Origin: Streptomyces kaniharaensis
GTDB taxonomy: Bacteria > Actinomycetota > Actinomycetes > Streptomycetales > Streptomycetaceae
Length of the DNA stretch: 64,000 nucleotides
Direction of reading: 5' to 3'
Assembly: GCF_009569385.1 (NCBI RefSeq)
Contig: NZ_WBOF01000001.1
Span: 5,247,501 to 5,311,500, forward strand
Shown piece after piece: positions 24,837 through 32,973 of this stretch. The notes below the pieces were generated by a model that searched no databases, was not told where the DNA came from, and saw only the letters and a program-made list of their open reading frames with translations. How positions within the stretch are numbered: the first letter of the stretch is position 1; the number at the start of each line of letters is the position of its first letter. Position numbers and translations under genes: made by a program.

Positions 24837-27571
24837 GTGCGGTGGAGGATCCGGTGACGGGCGACGTGACGGAGTCGTCGGAGGCCGCGGACCCGGTCGG
24901 GGAGCTGCTGGACGCCGTCCGGTCGGGGCTCTCGTCCGGCGTTCCGAAGCTCGTGGCCGCGCTGGATCCGATACAGCGGCGGGCGTGTCTGCCCGGGCTG
25001 AAGGCCATGCGCGCGGCGATCCGGGGCGATTGGTCGCAGGTGGCGAGCGCGCGGGCGAGTGCCCTGCTGGTCGCCGGCGCCGGGTGTCACGCGGGCGCGG
25101 CGGGGGCCGCGACGTGGATCGGCGGCCGGGACCTCAGCGGTCGCGTCGGGCGCCTGCCCTCCGAAGTGGCGGAAGTCGTCGAGGCGCAGCCGGTGGAGTG
25201 GCAGGCCGAGGTGGTCACCCGGCTCGCCGCCCGGCCGGCCCCCCGCTGGGGTTGGACGCTCTACCCGCTGATCGCGTCGGTGGTGCGGCGCACCGGCTGC
25301 GCGGTGCCGGAGAGCGAGGCGTTCGTCCGCGAGTGGATGCGGGAGAAGACCGGCGGCTCCGGCCCCCGCCCGGTGCTCGTCGAGGTGCTGCGCGCCGACC
25401 CGTTCGCCCCGGTGCTGCTGCCCCGGATGTTCGAACTCGCCGACATCGGCGACATGTTCTCCGGGTGGTTCGGCCTGCGCCCCGAGGAGGCCTGGGTCGG
25501 GGCGATGGCCGAGCTGGCCGAGAGTGGCGTGCTGGACCGGGCCGACCTGATCGACCGCTGCCTGGCCCGGCTGCTGCGCGGCGGAAAGCCCGCCGACCAG
25601 CGGATCTTCGTTGACATGCTGCGCGCCCTCGCGCTCACGCCCGAGGAGTACGCCGCCCGCGCGCGGGACCTGGTGGCGCTGCTGGACGGGCTGTCGGTGC
25701 TCGCCGGGTACGCCCAGGAGGTGCTGGCCGGGCTGGACGAGGCCGGGCTGATCGAGCCCGAACTGCTGGGCGAGGCCTCGGCGGTGGTGCTGTTCCGGGC
25801 CGAGAAGAAGCTGGTGCGCGCCCAGTTGGGATGGCTGGACAAGGCTGCCCGGCGTTCGCCCGAGCGGGCGGGCACGGTCGTGCTCGCCGCGGCCGAGGCC
25901 TTCGGGTACGCGGATTCGGGCGTCCAGGAGCGGGCGTTGAACGTCGTGGCCCGTCACCTCAAGGCGGCCGGGAGTGCGGTGCTGCCCGAACTCCGCTTCG
26001 CCGCCGAGGCGCTGAACCCCGTCCACCACCCGCGTGCGGGCGAGCTGTTCGGCGCGCCGGTCGGCGGGGACGACCCGGACACCGGGTGGAGCGAGCTGCT
26101 GCCGCCCGCCCCCGAACCGCTCCCGCTCGGGGTACCGATCGCGTCGCCGGTGGAGGTCGCGGAGGAGCTGTCCGCGCTGCTCGCCTCGCAGGAGCCGGAG
26201 GTGGCGGTCTTCGAGCGCGTGCTCGACGGGCTGGTCCGGCACGCGTGCGAGGACCGCGCCGCGCTCGTCGAGGCGCTGGAGCCGGTCCTGCGGGTGCACC
26301 CGTGGTACGGGGGCACGCGCTGGCAGGACTGCGGGCCGCGGGACGTCCTCTACGTCGCGGTGGCGGTGGCCGGGCGGGTTTCGACGCGCCGGCCACGGGA
26401 CTGCCCGGACGGCGACAGCCGCTCGCCGTTGAGCGGCCGACACGAAACCGTGTACGGCCGGGTGTTCGCCGCCAGGCTGGAGGAGGCCGCCTGGCAGGTG
26501 ACCTCCACCAAGCCCCCCTACCTGCTGGCCACACCGACGGACGCGACCGGCGCGCTGGACGCCGCGGTGCTGGTCGAGCGGCTGGCCGGGTACGAGGCGG
26601 CGGGTGTGACGCCGGGCCAGGCCGACCTGTGCGCCGCCCTGCTGCGGGTGGGGCCGGCCGCGGACGGCGAGGTGCTCCGCGCGGCCGAGGCGCTGACCAC
26701 GCCGGCCGGGCGGTGGGCCGCCCACTGGATACGCACCGGCGGCCTGCCCGCCCAGCCGTCCGAGCGGGTGATCTTCGCGCCGTCCCGCAGCTCGCGGCCG
26801 AGCCACTTCTACGGCGAGCGCTGGTGGGAGGCCCTGCGGCGGGTCGCGGTCGCCCAGCCCGGCATCGGCGACGGGCCGAAGGGCCCGGACGGCCAAGGGC
26901 TCGACGCCGAGTTCAGGGCGCTGCTGGCCGCCACCGAGCCGAGCGTCGACCGGGCCCGGAAGCTCTCGATGTGGAGCTGGCAACCCACCGCGCACTGGGT
27001 GGCGATGCTCCCGTGGCGCCGGGAGGAGCTGTCCGCCCACTGGCTCGACCTGTTCGCCGCCGCCGCCGACCGCGACGAGCGGGGCGCCGGGCGGCTGCTG
27101 CCCGTCCTCGCCGAGGCCGGCGGCCCGGCCGGGCTCGCGTTGCACCTGGTCGTCGCGTACGGCCTGGGCGCCCGCCACACCGAGGACCGCACGGCCGCCG
27201 TCGACGCGTTCCTCGTGCTCGCCGCCCGCGGCGACCTCGACGGCGCGCTGCTCGGGCGCGAGCTGGGCGCGCTGGTCGACTGCGGCGCGGTGAAGCCCAC
27301 CCGGCTCGCCGCGGCGCTCTCGCTGGCAGCCGGCACGGGCGCGTACGGGACGGTCTGGTCGGTGCTCGCCGCCGCGCTGCCCGCCCTGCTGGCCGGCGAC
27401 CGGATCACGCGCGGTCTCGGCGACCTGGTGGCCATCGCGGCCGACTGCGCCCGCCGGACGGGCGCGCGCGGCCCGATCGAGGAGGTGACGGCGACGGCGG
27501 CCGCGGCCGGGTCGGGCCGCGTGGTCAAGGAGGCCCGGGCGCTGCGGGACGTGCTGGCGGGTGGCAGGTAG
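24833..27571 (+). CDS. Large HEAT-like helical protein, probable DUF6493 family
   Basis: Protein of 912 aa starting at the GTG that overlaps the SWIM gene stop. It is almost wholly helical, Ala/Leu-rich and without signal peptide or membrane spans, consistent with an alpha-solenoid. The N-terminus (LLDAVRSGLSSGVPKLVAAL, RACLPGLKAMRAAIRGDW) and the downstream ARHLKAAGSAVLPELRFA segments are what I recall of DUF6493 proteins that accompany SWIM proteins in streptomycetes. In other bacteria, SWIM and solenoid proteins occur with MoxR ATPases and VWA proteins; those partners are not present here. Function unknown. A dispersed palindromic repeat begins 14 nt after the stop. Confidence 0.7.
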   Translation: MSAVEDPVTGDVTESSEAADPVGELLDAVRSGLSSGVPKLVAALDPIQRRACLPGLKAMRAAIRGDWSQVASARASALLVAGAGCHAGAAGAATWIGGRDLSGRVGRLPSEVAEVVEAQPVEWQAEVVTRLAARPAPRWGWTLYPLIASVVRRTGCAVPESEAFVREWMREKTGGSGPRPVLVEVLRADPFAPVLLPRMFELADIGDMFSGWFGLRPEEAWVGAMAELAESGVLDRADLIDRCLARLLRGGKPADQRIFVDMLRALALTPEEYAARARDLVALLDGLSVLAGYAQEVLAGLDEAGLIEPELLGEASAVVLFRAEKKLVRAQLGWLDKAARRSPERAGTVVLAAAEAFGYADSGVQERALNVVARHLKAAGSAVLPELRFAAEALNPVHHPRAGELFGAPVGGDDPDTGWSELLPPAPEPLPLGVPIASPVEVAEELSALLASQEPEVAVFERVLDGLVRHACEDRAALVEALEPVLRVHPWYGGTRWQDCGPRDVLYVAVAVAGRVSTRRPRDCPDGDSRSPLSGRHETVYGRVFAARLEEAAWQVTSTKPPYLLATPTDATGALDAAVLVERLAGYEAAGVTPGQADLCAALLRVGPAADGEVLRAAEALTTPAGRWAAHWIRTGGLPAQPSERVIFAPSRSSRPSHFYGERWWEALRRVAVAQPGIGDGPKGPDGQGLDAEFRALLAATEPSVDRARKLSMWSWQPTAHWVAMLPWRREELSAHWLDLFAAAADRDERGAGRLLPVLAEAGGPAGLALHLVVAYGLGARHTEDRTAAVDAFLVLAARGDLDGALLGRELGALVDCGAVKPTRLAAALSLAAGTGAYGTVWSVLAAALPALLAGDRITRGLGDLVAIAADCARRTGARGPIEEVTATAAAAGSGRVVKEARALRDVLAGGR

Positions 27572-27584
27572 CGGCTGCGCGGGT

Positions 27585-27659
27585 AACAGATGACAGAAGA
27601 CAGATGACAGATTTCAGCGAACAGATTTCAGCCGACAGATTTTGAAATCTGTTCGCTGA
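27585..27659. repeat. AT-rich palindromic repeat, copy A
   Basis: About 75 bp, much lower in GC than its surroundings. Direct copies of ACAGATGACAG lead into a hairpin whose arms are TCAGCGAACAGATTT (27614-27628) and AAATCTGTTCGCTGA (27645-27659). A nested core CAGATTTTGAAATCTG is shared with copies at 46.8 and 61.8 kb. It lies between convergent genes and overlaps the end of the metallo-hydrolase gene, encoding its last nine residues (SEQISKSVG) and stop. It probably also terminates transcription in both directions. Confidence 0.8.
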
Positions 27660-28929
27660 CTCCCTGCGCCTCCGCCCGCGTCTGCTCCCGCTCCCGCTCC
27701 GGCAGCGCCCGCCCGTCCCGGCCCGGCGGCTCGGTGCCTCGCGGCGCGGTGGCGACCGCCCGCCACCACAGTCGCAGCGCTGGCGGGTCCACCGGTTCGA
27801 ACGGCTTGCCCGGCCGGGGCGCCGCCAGCCGGGCACCCAGCGCGTGGGCCGCCGTGACCACCCGCTCGGCGGGCTCCTCCCACGGATGCAGCGCGAGGTT
27901 GAAGGTGCACCAGTGGATCGGCAGCAGCAGCGCGCCGCCCAGGTCCAGATGGGCCCGGACGCCCTCCTCGGGCGTCATGTGCACCTCGGGCCAGAAGTCG
28001 CTGTACGCGCCGACCTGGATCATCGTCGCGTCGAACGGTCCGAGCCGCCGGCCGATGTCGGCGAAGCCGGGGAAGTAGCCGGTGTCCCCGCTGTGGAAGA
28101 TCCGGTGCCCGCCGCCGGCCACCACCCAGGACGCCCACAGGAACAGCGTGCTGGTGCGCGGGCCGCGGCTGCAGTAGTGCCGGGCGGGCGTGGCGGTCAG
28201 GGTCAGCCCGGCGACCTCGGCGGACTCCCACCAGTCCAGCTCGACGATCCGCTCGGCCGGCACCCCCCAGTGCTCCAGGTGCGCGCCGACCCCGAGCGGC
28301 ACGGCGAACACCGTGCCCGTCCCGTTGAGGGCGCGGATGGTGCCCATGTCGAGGTGGTCGTAGTGGTCGTGCGAGACCACCACGACGTCCACCGGCCCGA
28401 GTTCGGACAGCGGCAGCGGCACCGGGTGCAGCCGCTTGGGGCCCGTCCAGCCGAACGGGGAGCAGCGCTCGCCCCACACCGGGTCGAGCAGCACCCGGCG
28501 CCCGCCGATCTCGGCGAGGACGGTGGCGTGGCCGAGCCAGGTGAGCCGCAGGCCGGAGTCGGGCGGCGTGGCCAGGTCGACCGGGAGCAGCCGGTGCACC
28601 GGCACGGCGGCGGCCGGGGCGCGGCGGGTCTTGTCGCCGGTGAGCTGGGCCCGGGTGATCTCCAGCGGGCTGCGCTCGTACACCAGGCGGCGGGTGGGCA
28701 GCGGGTTGCGGAAGGCGCCGTCGGCGAACTGGGGCGAGCGGTGGACCCGGGCCAGCCGTTCGCCGCGCGGCTCGGCCCCGAAGGCGTCGGTCCGGACCCG
28801 GTGCCAGGCCGCGCGGGGGAGCCCGGCGAGGCCGGGCCCGGTCAGGCCGGTGCCGGGGCCGGTGGACGGAGGGACGAGCTGAGAGCTCAGACCGGCGAGG
28901 CGGGAGAACCACGAGACGGTGCGGGGCAC
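27628..28929 (-). CDS. MBL-fold metallo-hydrolase (UlaG/NAPE-PLD-like)
   Basis: Metallo-beta-lactamase-fold hydrolase of 433 aa. Motifs: WLGHATVLAEIGGRRVLLDPVWGERCSPF, the metal-binding VVSHDHYDHLDM (HxHxDH), HSGDTGYFPGF (Asp ligand) and LPIHWCTFNL (His ligand). These fit the Beta_lactamase_2 group, which includes UlaG lactonases and NAPE-hydrolysing phospholipase D; the substrate here is unknown. I start it at the GTG at 28929, which has a good GGAGG site; longer frames exist without one. The extreme C-terminus (SEQISKSVG) is encoded by a dispersed repeat, so it is unlikely to matter for function. Confidence 0.85.
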   Translation of the reverse strand: MPRTVSWFSRLAGLSSQLVPPSTGPGTGLTGPGLAGLPRAAWHRVRTDAFGAEPRGERLARVHRSPQFADGAFRNPLPTRRLVYERSPLEITRAQLTGDKTRRAPAAAVPVHRLLPVDLATPPDSGLRLTWLGHATVLAEIGGRRVLLDPVWGERCSPFGWTGPKRLHPVPLPLSELGPVDVVVVSHDHYDHLDMGTIRALNGTGTVFAVPLGVGAHLEHWGVPAERIVELDWWESAEVAGLTLTATPARHYCSRGPRTSTLFLWASWVVAGGGHRIFHSGDTGYFPGFADIGRRLGPFDATMIQVGAYSDFWPEVHMTPEEGVRAHLDLGGALLLPIHWCTFNLALHPWEEPAERVVTAAHALGARLAAPRPGKPFEPVDPPALRLWWRAVATAPRGTEPPGRDGRALPEREREQTRAEAQGVSEQISKSVG

Positions 28930-29109
28930 GGTTCCTCCAGGGACGGTCACGGCTACCGGGCATGCCCGGGGACGCACCGCCGGCGGTGAGGCCGGTGCGG
29001 TGCGACAACCATCTCGTCGGAGATTACTCGCCGTGAGCCGTTCGGACCTGGTGAAGGGCCCCGTGCGGGCCAATCGGCGTACGGGCGGCCGTACGACGAC
29101 CCGGAGGTG

Positions 29110-29146
29110 CTCAGGCGTCTCAGGCGCTCAGGCGCCTCAGGCGTAG
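29110..29146. repeat. Short tandem repeat at the MaoC gene 3' end
   Basis: Four tandem copies of a 8-9-bp unit TCAGGCG(C/T)c. On the minus strand each unit reads GCCTGAG, so the MaoC stop codon TGA is followed by further TGA triplets. Confidence 0.5.
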
Positions 29147-29589
29147 AAGCGGGTGATCGTCTCCGCCACGCAGTGCGGCTTGGCGCTCTCCGCGCTGGTG
29201 ATGGTGAACCGCACGACGGCCTGGACCCCGCCCGGCACCTCGGTGGCCGAGACCAGTTCGGCGGTGGCCCGGATCGCGGTGCCGACCGGCACCGGCGCGG
29301 GGAAGCGCACCTTCTCCGAGCCGTAGTTCAGCGCCATCCGCACGCCCTCGACGCTGTAGCACTCCTTGGCGAGCACCGGGATCATCGACTGGGTCAGGTA
29401 GCCGTGCGCGATGGTCGAGCCGAACCGGCTCTCCTTGGCCCGCTCCGGGTCCACGTGGATCCACTGGTGGTCGCCGGTGGCCTCGGCGAACAGGTCGATC
29501 TGCCGCTGCTCGATGGTGTGCCACTCGCTGGTGCCCAGCTCGGTGCCGACGGCGGCGGTGAGGTCGGCGAGGGAGGCGAAGCTCGTCAC
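29137..29589 (-). CDS. MaoC-family (R)-specific enoyl-CoA hydratase
   Basis: Single-hotdog hydratase of 150 aa. The hydratase-2 motif is intact: FAEATGDHQWIHVDPERA with catalytic Asp and His, followed by STIAHGYLTQSMIPVL. It would hydrate 2-enoyl-CoA to (R)-3-hydroxyacyl-CoA in fatty-acid or polyketide metabolism. The start is a GTG at 29589 preceded by CAGGAG. It is a single gene between the metallo-hydrolase and an FMN-binding protein on the same strand. Confidence 0.9.
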   Translation of the reverse strand: MTSFASLADLTAAVGTELGTSEWHTIEQRQIDLFAEATGDHQWIHVDPERAKESRFGSTIAHGYLTQSMIPVLAKECYSVEGVRMALNYGSEKVRFPAPVPVGTAIRATAELVSATEVPGGVQAVVRFTITSAESAKPHCVAETITRFYA

Positions 29590-29752
29590 GATGCGCTCCT
29601 GGAGGGGGGACGGGCCGGGTGGCCCGGTGATCAGGACGTCGGGCAGCGTATGCCTACCCGCCGGTACCTGTCAGGAGTCGAGCCGAGAACCCACCCTCAG
29701 AAGGTGCGGCAACAGAAGGACCTGTACGAGGCGTGACTGCACAGCGCACGAA

Positions 29753-30181
29753 TCAGAAGCACGGTACCCCGCGCCCGGTCGGGCGCAGCCGGCGCCCGCT
29801 GACCAGCTCCGGCACCAGCGCGACGAACATCGGCTCCGGATCGCCCACCCACGGCCGCAGCCCGGACCGCAGCGCCCGCCGCAGCTGCTCGGGGTCGCCC
29901 AGCACGTCCGCCCGCCCGTGTACCAGCACGCTCCAGCCGGTCCGGGTGACCGGGTCCAGCAGGTCCGCCTGGAAGGCCACCACCGTGCCGTCAAGCCCGC
30001 GCGCGGTGGAACTTCCCCGGCGCACGGCGAGCAGGAGCCGCCCGTCCGCGACCTCGAAGGAGACCGGCAGGACGGCCGGCAGCGCGTGCTCGGTGTACAC
30101 CACGCGCCCGACGGGCACGGTGCTGAGCAGGCGCAGGCACTCGGTCTCGCTCAGGATTTCCACACGGTCGTCACACTCCAT
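29753..30181 (-). CDS. Pyridoxamine 5'-phosphate oxidase-like flavin-binding protein
   Basis: Small split-barrel protein of 142 aa. It begins MECDDRVEILSETECLRLL, then GRVVYTEHALPAVLPVSFEV, a pattern typical of the Pyridox_ox_2 group (often FMN- or F420-binding). VPGR-like spacing and LVHGRADVLGDPEQL follow in the second half. The ATG at 30181 is the natural start because the conserved N-terminal 'L...eC..LL...' begins there; longer frames are Pro/Arg-rich and unlike the family. Substrate unknown. Confidence 0.8.
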   Translation of the reverse strand: MECDDRVEILSETECLRLLSTVPVGRVVYTEHALPAVLPVSFEVADGRLLLAVRRGSSTARGLDGTVVAFQADLLDPVTRTGWSVLVHGRADVLGDPEQLRRALRSGLRPWVGDPEPMFVALVPELVSGRRLRPTGRGVPCF

Positions 30182-30329
30182 GCGCCCGATGGTCCTCCGG
30201 CCGGCGCGCGGGCCGACAGGGCCCATGGTCCCTGAGCGGTGGGGCCGGGAGCCCCGTCGGCGGGCGCCGTGAGCGGTAGCCTGCCCCGGCGGGGCGGCCC
30301 CGGGAGGCCGGGGCCGGCGAGGAGGGGGC

Positions 30330-31190
30330 GTGCGGATGGTCGGCGGGGTCGATCTGGTGGTGATCGGGGCGGACGGCGGCCCCGATCGGGGCTTCGGCGG
30401 TTCGGCGCACGCGCCGGAGGGCGCCCGGCTGCTGGCCGAGGTCCTGCCCGGGATGTTCTTCGACGCCGGCGCGGGCGGCTGCCGGGTCACCTCCGTGGAG
30501 CCGGACGCGGACGCCAACGCGATGCTCACCGCAGTCCGTTCGGGGGCCCAGCACCCGGGCCGCTGGCTGCTGGTCTGCCTGGTCGGCCAGCTGGTCGCCG
30601 ACCCGCGCGGGCGCCGGCTCGCCCTGGTGACCGGCGGCAGCACCGCCGACAACGCCTACCGGCGCGGCCTGGCCTGGGACTGGGTGGTCAGCGCGATGGT
30701 GCACGGCGACCAGGAGGAGGCGCTGCTGCTGGTCGACGCGGTTGCCGACCGGGACACCTGGGCGGCGCTGGAGCGCGGCGGCGGCGAGGAAAGCGCGGGC
30801 GAACTGCTGAGCTACTCGCGCGTCCCGCTCTGGGGCCGGATAGGCCGCTACACCCCGGGCAGACGCGGCCGGGACGCCGTACTACCGGGTGGCGAGGGCT
30901 CGTTCAGCCGCGCCCTGACGGCCGTGCTGCGCCAGGGCCTGCCGGGCGCTCCCGCCGCCGTAGGCCCGCTGGACCTGCAACCGGCCGTTGCGGCGCTGCT
31001 GAACGGCGCGGAACCGGCCGGAAGTTCGGGTGCGCCGGGCGCGCGCCTGCTCGTTCCGCCGGAGGGCGGGCGCCTGTTGATGCGCAATCGCGCGGCGGTG
31101 CGGGGCGCATTGGCCGGATTGTCGCTTTCGGAAGAACTGTTGGCTGTTCTGTGGCGCGAAAGCGCCCCGACGGATCCGCCTTCCGCGTAA
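30330..31190 (+). CDS. Pseudo-caspase-like protein at the 5' end of the Tad locus
   Basis: Protein of 286 aa with no signal peptide, start GTG 30330 (or ATG 30336) after GAGGAGG. It parallels residues ~113-340 of the protein encoded at 44580-46730: VDLVVIGADGG / GRILVVEGGYG; GRWLLVCLVGQLVADPRGRRL / GPLLVHLGGHLLADKRGGQL; ALLLVDAVADRDTW / TLVIADLSADPSAL; VPLW...SFSRALTAVL / IPLW...TFTRALIEAL. The pattern (beta strand, xGH loop, beta hairpin, second strand ending in Asp) is that of a caspase-like fold. The catalytic His position is Gln here (VGQLV, ~residue 87) and no Cys follows the second strand, so peptidase activity is unlikely. It precedes the Tad genes by ~140 bp on the same strand. The fold assignment is inference. 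Confidence 0.6.
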   Translation: MRMVGGVDLVVIGADGGPDRGFGGSAHAPEGARLLAEVLPGMFFDAGAGGCRVTSVEPDADANAMLTAVRSGAQHPGRWLLVCLVGQLVADPRGRRLALVTGGSTADNAYRRGLAWDWVVSAMVHGDQEEALLLVDAVADRDTWAALERGGGEESAGELLSYSRVPLWGRIGRYTPGRRGRDAVLPGGEGSFSRALTAVLRQGLPGAPAAVGPLDLQPAVAALLNGAEPAGSSGAPGARLLVPPEGGRLLMRNRAAVRGALAGLSLSEELLAVLWRESAPTDPPSA

Positions 31191-31327
31191 GGTCAGGGGG
31201 CCCGAGGTGTTGCCGTGATGGGGTGGGTTGGCGAAGAATCGATGCCCCGCGGAAACATCGGTGGGACGGCGGAGTTCTTCCGGCGGCCACGGAACTCGAT
31301 CGGGTTCGGTCGCGATGAGGTGGGGCG

Positions 31328-31951
31328 ATGAGGCAGCGCGGAAATGTGTTGCGCCCTGGGGCGGTTGGGGTCGGTGGGGTGGTCTTGGCGATGCTGCTGG
31401 GTGCCTGTGCGAGCAGCGGTGCCGGCGGTTCCGTGGATCGTCTCGGGACGGGCGCGCCCACGGTTGCGGGGGTGAACCCGGTAACTCCTTCGGGTGGTTC
31501 CGTAAACGCCCGGATCGCGCCGACCAGCGGGCCCGAGGGATCCGCCGGACGCCTCGCCCTGAAGACCTATCAGGACTGGTGGCAGGCCCAGGCCGACGCA
31601 TTCGGGCGAACGGATTCGGACGGAATCGCTCTGGAGACGTATTCCTCCGGCAAGGCTCTCGCCGACACTCTCCTGGGACTCCGTCAACTCCACGACACCA
31701 AACTGGTGATGGCCGGTGCCCCGCGCAATTCCGCCGCCGTCACGGCGGTCGACCTGAAGGCCGATCCGCGGACCGCGGTGATCGAGGACTGCCTCGACGT
31801 GTCGGACTGGCGCCGGGTGGACGCCGTCACCAAGGCGGAGAGGGAACCGGTGGGGCGGGTGAACCGCTACGTGGCGACGGCATCCCTGCGCTGGTTCCAG
31901 GCACGCTGGCTGATCTACGACTTCAAGCGGGAGGCGGACCGGACATGCTGA
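31328..31951 (+). CDS. Putative lipoprotein of the Tad locus
   Basis: Protein of 207 aa with a lipoprotein signal: basic start, hydrophobic core GAVGVGGVVLAMLLGAC, lipobox LGAC (Cys ~28). After a Gly/Thr/Pro linker, a compact domain follows (LALKTYQDWWQAQADAFGRTD ... VIEDCLDVSDWRRVDAVT ... RWFQARWLIYDF), which looks like a small cystatin/NTF2-like domain with one further Cys near its middle. It overlaps the next secreted-protein gene by seven bases. Probably an envelope accessory to pilus assembly; role unknown. Confidence 0.75.
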   Translation: MRQRGNVLRPGAVGVGGVVLAMLLGACASSGAGGSVDRLGTGAPTVAGVNPVTPSGGSVNARIAPTSGPEGSAGRLALKTYQDWWQAQADAFGRTDSDGIALETYSSGKALADTLLGLRQLHDTKLVMAGAPRNSAAVTAVDLKADPRTAVIEDCLDVSDWRRVDAVTKAEREPVGRVNRYVATASLRWFQARWLIYDFKREADRTC

Positions 31952-32877
31952 ACACCAGGAACCCGGCACGACGATTCGCACTCCTCGCGCCGTTATCGGC
32001 GGGGCTGTTGCTGACGTCGGCGGTCCCGGCGATCGCGGACGAACCGCCGGGCGGAGGAGCCGAGCAGTGCGCCCCGACCGTGATCTGCGGGGGCGTCAAC
32101 GGCGGGGCGAACAAGCCCACCGGCGGTGGCGGGGGAGGCGGTGGTGGCGGGGGCGGCAGCAGCGACGGCCCGCTGCTGTGCAGCTACCACGGGGTGGAAC
32201 ATCCCTGCCATGACCCGGAGATGGGCTGGTTCAGCAACAGCACCGGCTGCTACTACACCACCGTCGACAAGCCGGCCGGCGACCCCGCGTGGAAGGGGCA
32301 CAAGCCGTCGGAGGGCGCGCTGTATCTGCCGTCCTGTCCGCAGGGCGGCGGGTGGGGCCCGGCCGAGATCGAGTTCCACGAGACGGCGCCGGCCGCGCCG
32401 CCGCCGGATCCGCGGGCGATGGCCATGCAGATTCTGAAGGACAGGATGCCCTTCCCGGCCCCCGCACCGGCCGCCGCGCCGCTCGGCACGGCCGTCGTGA
32501 AGTCGCCGGTCTGGCTCTGGGTGAACGGCCACCAGGCACCGCAGCAGATGTCCCTGACGCTCCAGGGCGTCACCGTCACCGTCACGCCCAGGCTGAAGAG
32601 CGTGCTCTGGAACTTCAGCGAGAAGTACTCGGTGACGTGCGACAGGCCCGGCACGCCGTACGACCCGGCCTACGGCGCGGCCAAGTCGCCCGACTGCGGC
32701 TTCGAGTTCCCGACCGGCTCGGCGGGCGAGCCCGGCGGCGCCTTCACCGTGAACGCCACCGCGAACTGGGTCGGCGAGGTCACCGTCACCGGCCTGAACA
32801 CCAGGAAGTTCGAGATCCCGATGCCGCAGAACGCGAGCTTCCGGCTCAAGGTCGCCGAGGTGCAGGTCCTCAACTGA
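31945..32877 (+). CDS. Cys-rich secreted protein of the Tad locus
   Basis: Exported protein of 310 aa. The signal peptide ends near SAVPAIADEPPGG. A poly-Gly stretch of 12 residues separates a short Cys pair (CAPTVIC) from the main domain, which carries further Cys in CSYHGVEHPCHDPEMG, STGCYY, SCPQGG, CDRPGT and DCGFEF, probably disulfide-bonded. The C-terminal part is beta-rich (QMSLTLQGVTVTVTP, VNATANWVGEVTVTG), like an Ig-type adhesin or scaffold domain. The ATG at 31945 overlaps the lipoprotein gene. Position suggests an extracellular pilus-associated component. No family recognised. Confidence 0.75.
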   Translation: MLNTRNPARRFALLAPLSAGLLLTSAVPAIADEPPGGGAEQCAPTVICGGVNGGANKPTGGGGGGGGGGGGSSDGPLLCSYHGVEHPCHDPEMGWFSNSTGCYYTTVDKPAGDPAWKGHKPSEGALYLPSCPQGGGWGPAEIEFHETAPAAPPPDPRAMAMQILKDRMPFPAPAPAAAPLGTAVVKSPVWLWVNGHQAPQQMSLTLQGVTVTVTPRLKSVLWNFSEKYSVTCDRPGTPYDPAYGAAKSPDCGFEFPTGSAGEPGGAFTVNATANWVGEVTVTGLNTRKFEIPMPQNASFRLKVAEVQVLN

Positions 32878-32973
32878 CCGCCCCGGCACGCCAGCACACC
32901 CACGCCAGCACACCCGAAGAGCCGCACGACGACGAACGCAGCCGCACGACGACACGCGAAAGGCCGGAACCCG

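Noticed and set aside
27590..27660. Possible CRISPR-like array at the AT-rich direct repeats
   Set aside because: Repeat units are short (8-14 bp), not separated by unique spacers, and form one hairpin; no cas genes are nearby.
30330..31190. Active caspase (metacaspase) call
   Set aside because: The His position is Gln and no Cys nucleophile is seen, so only a caspase-like fold is suggested.
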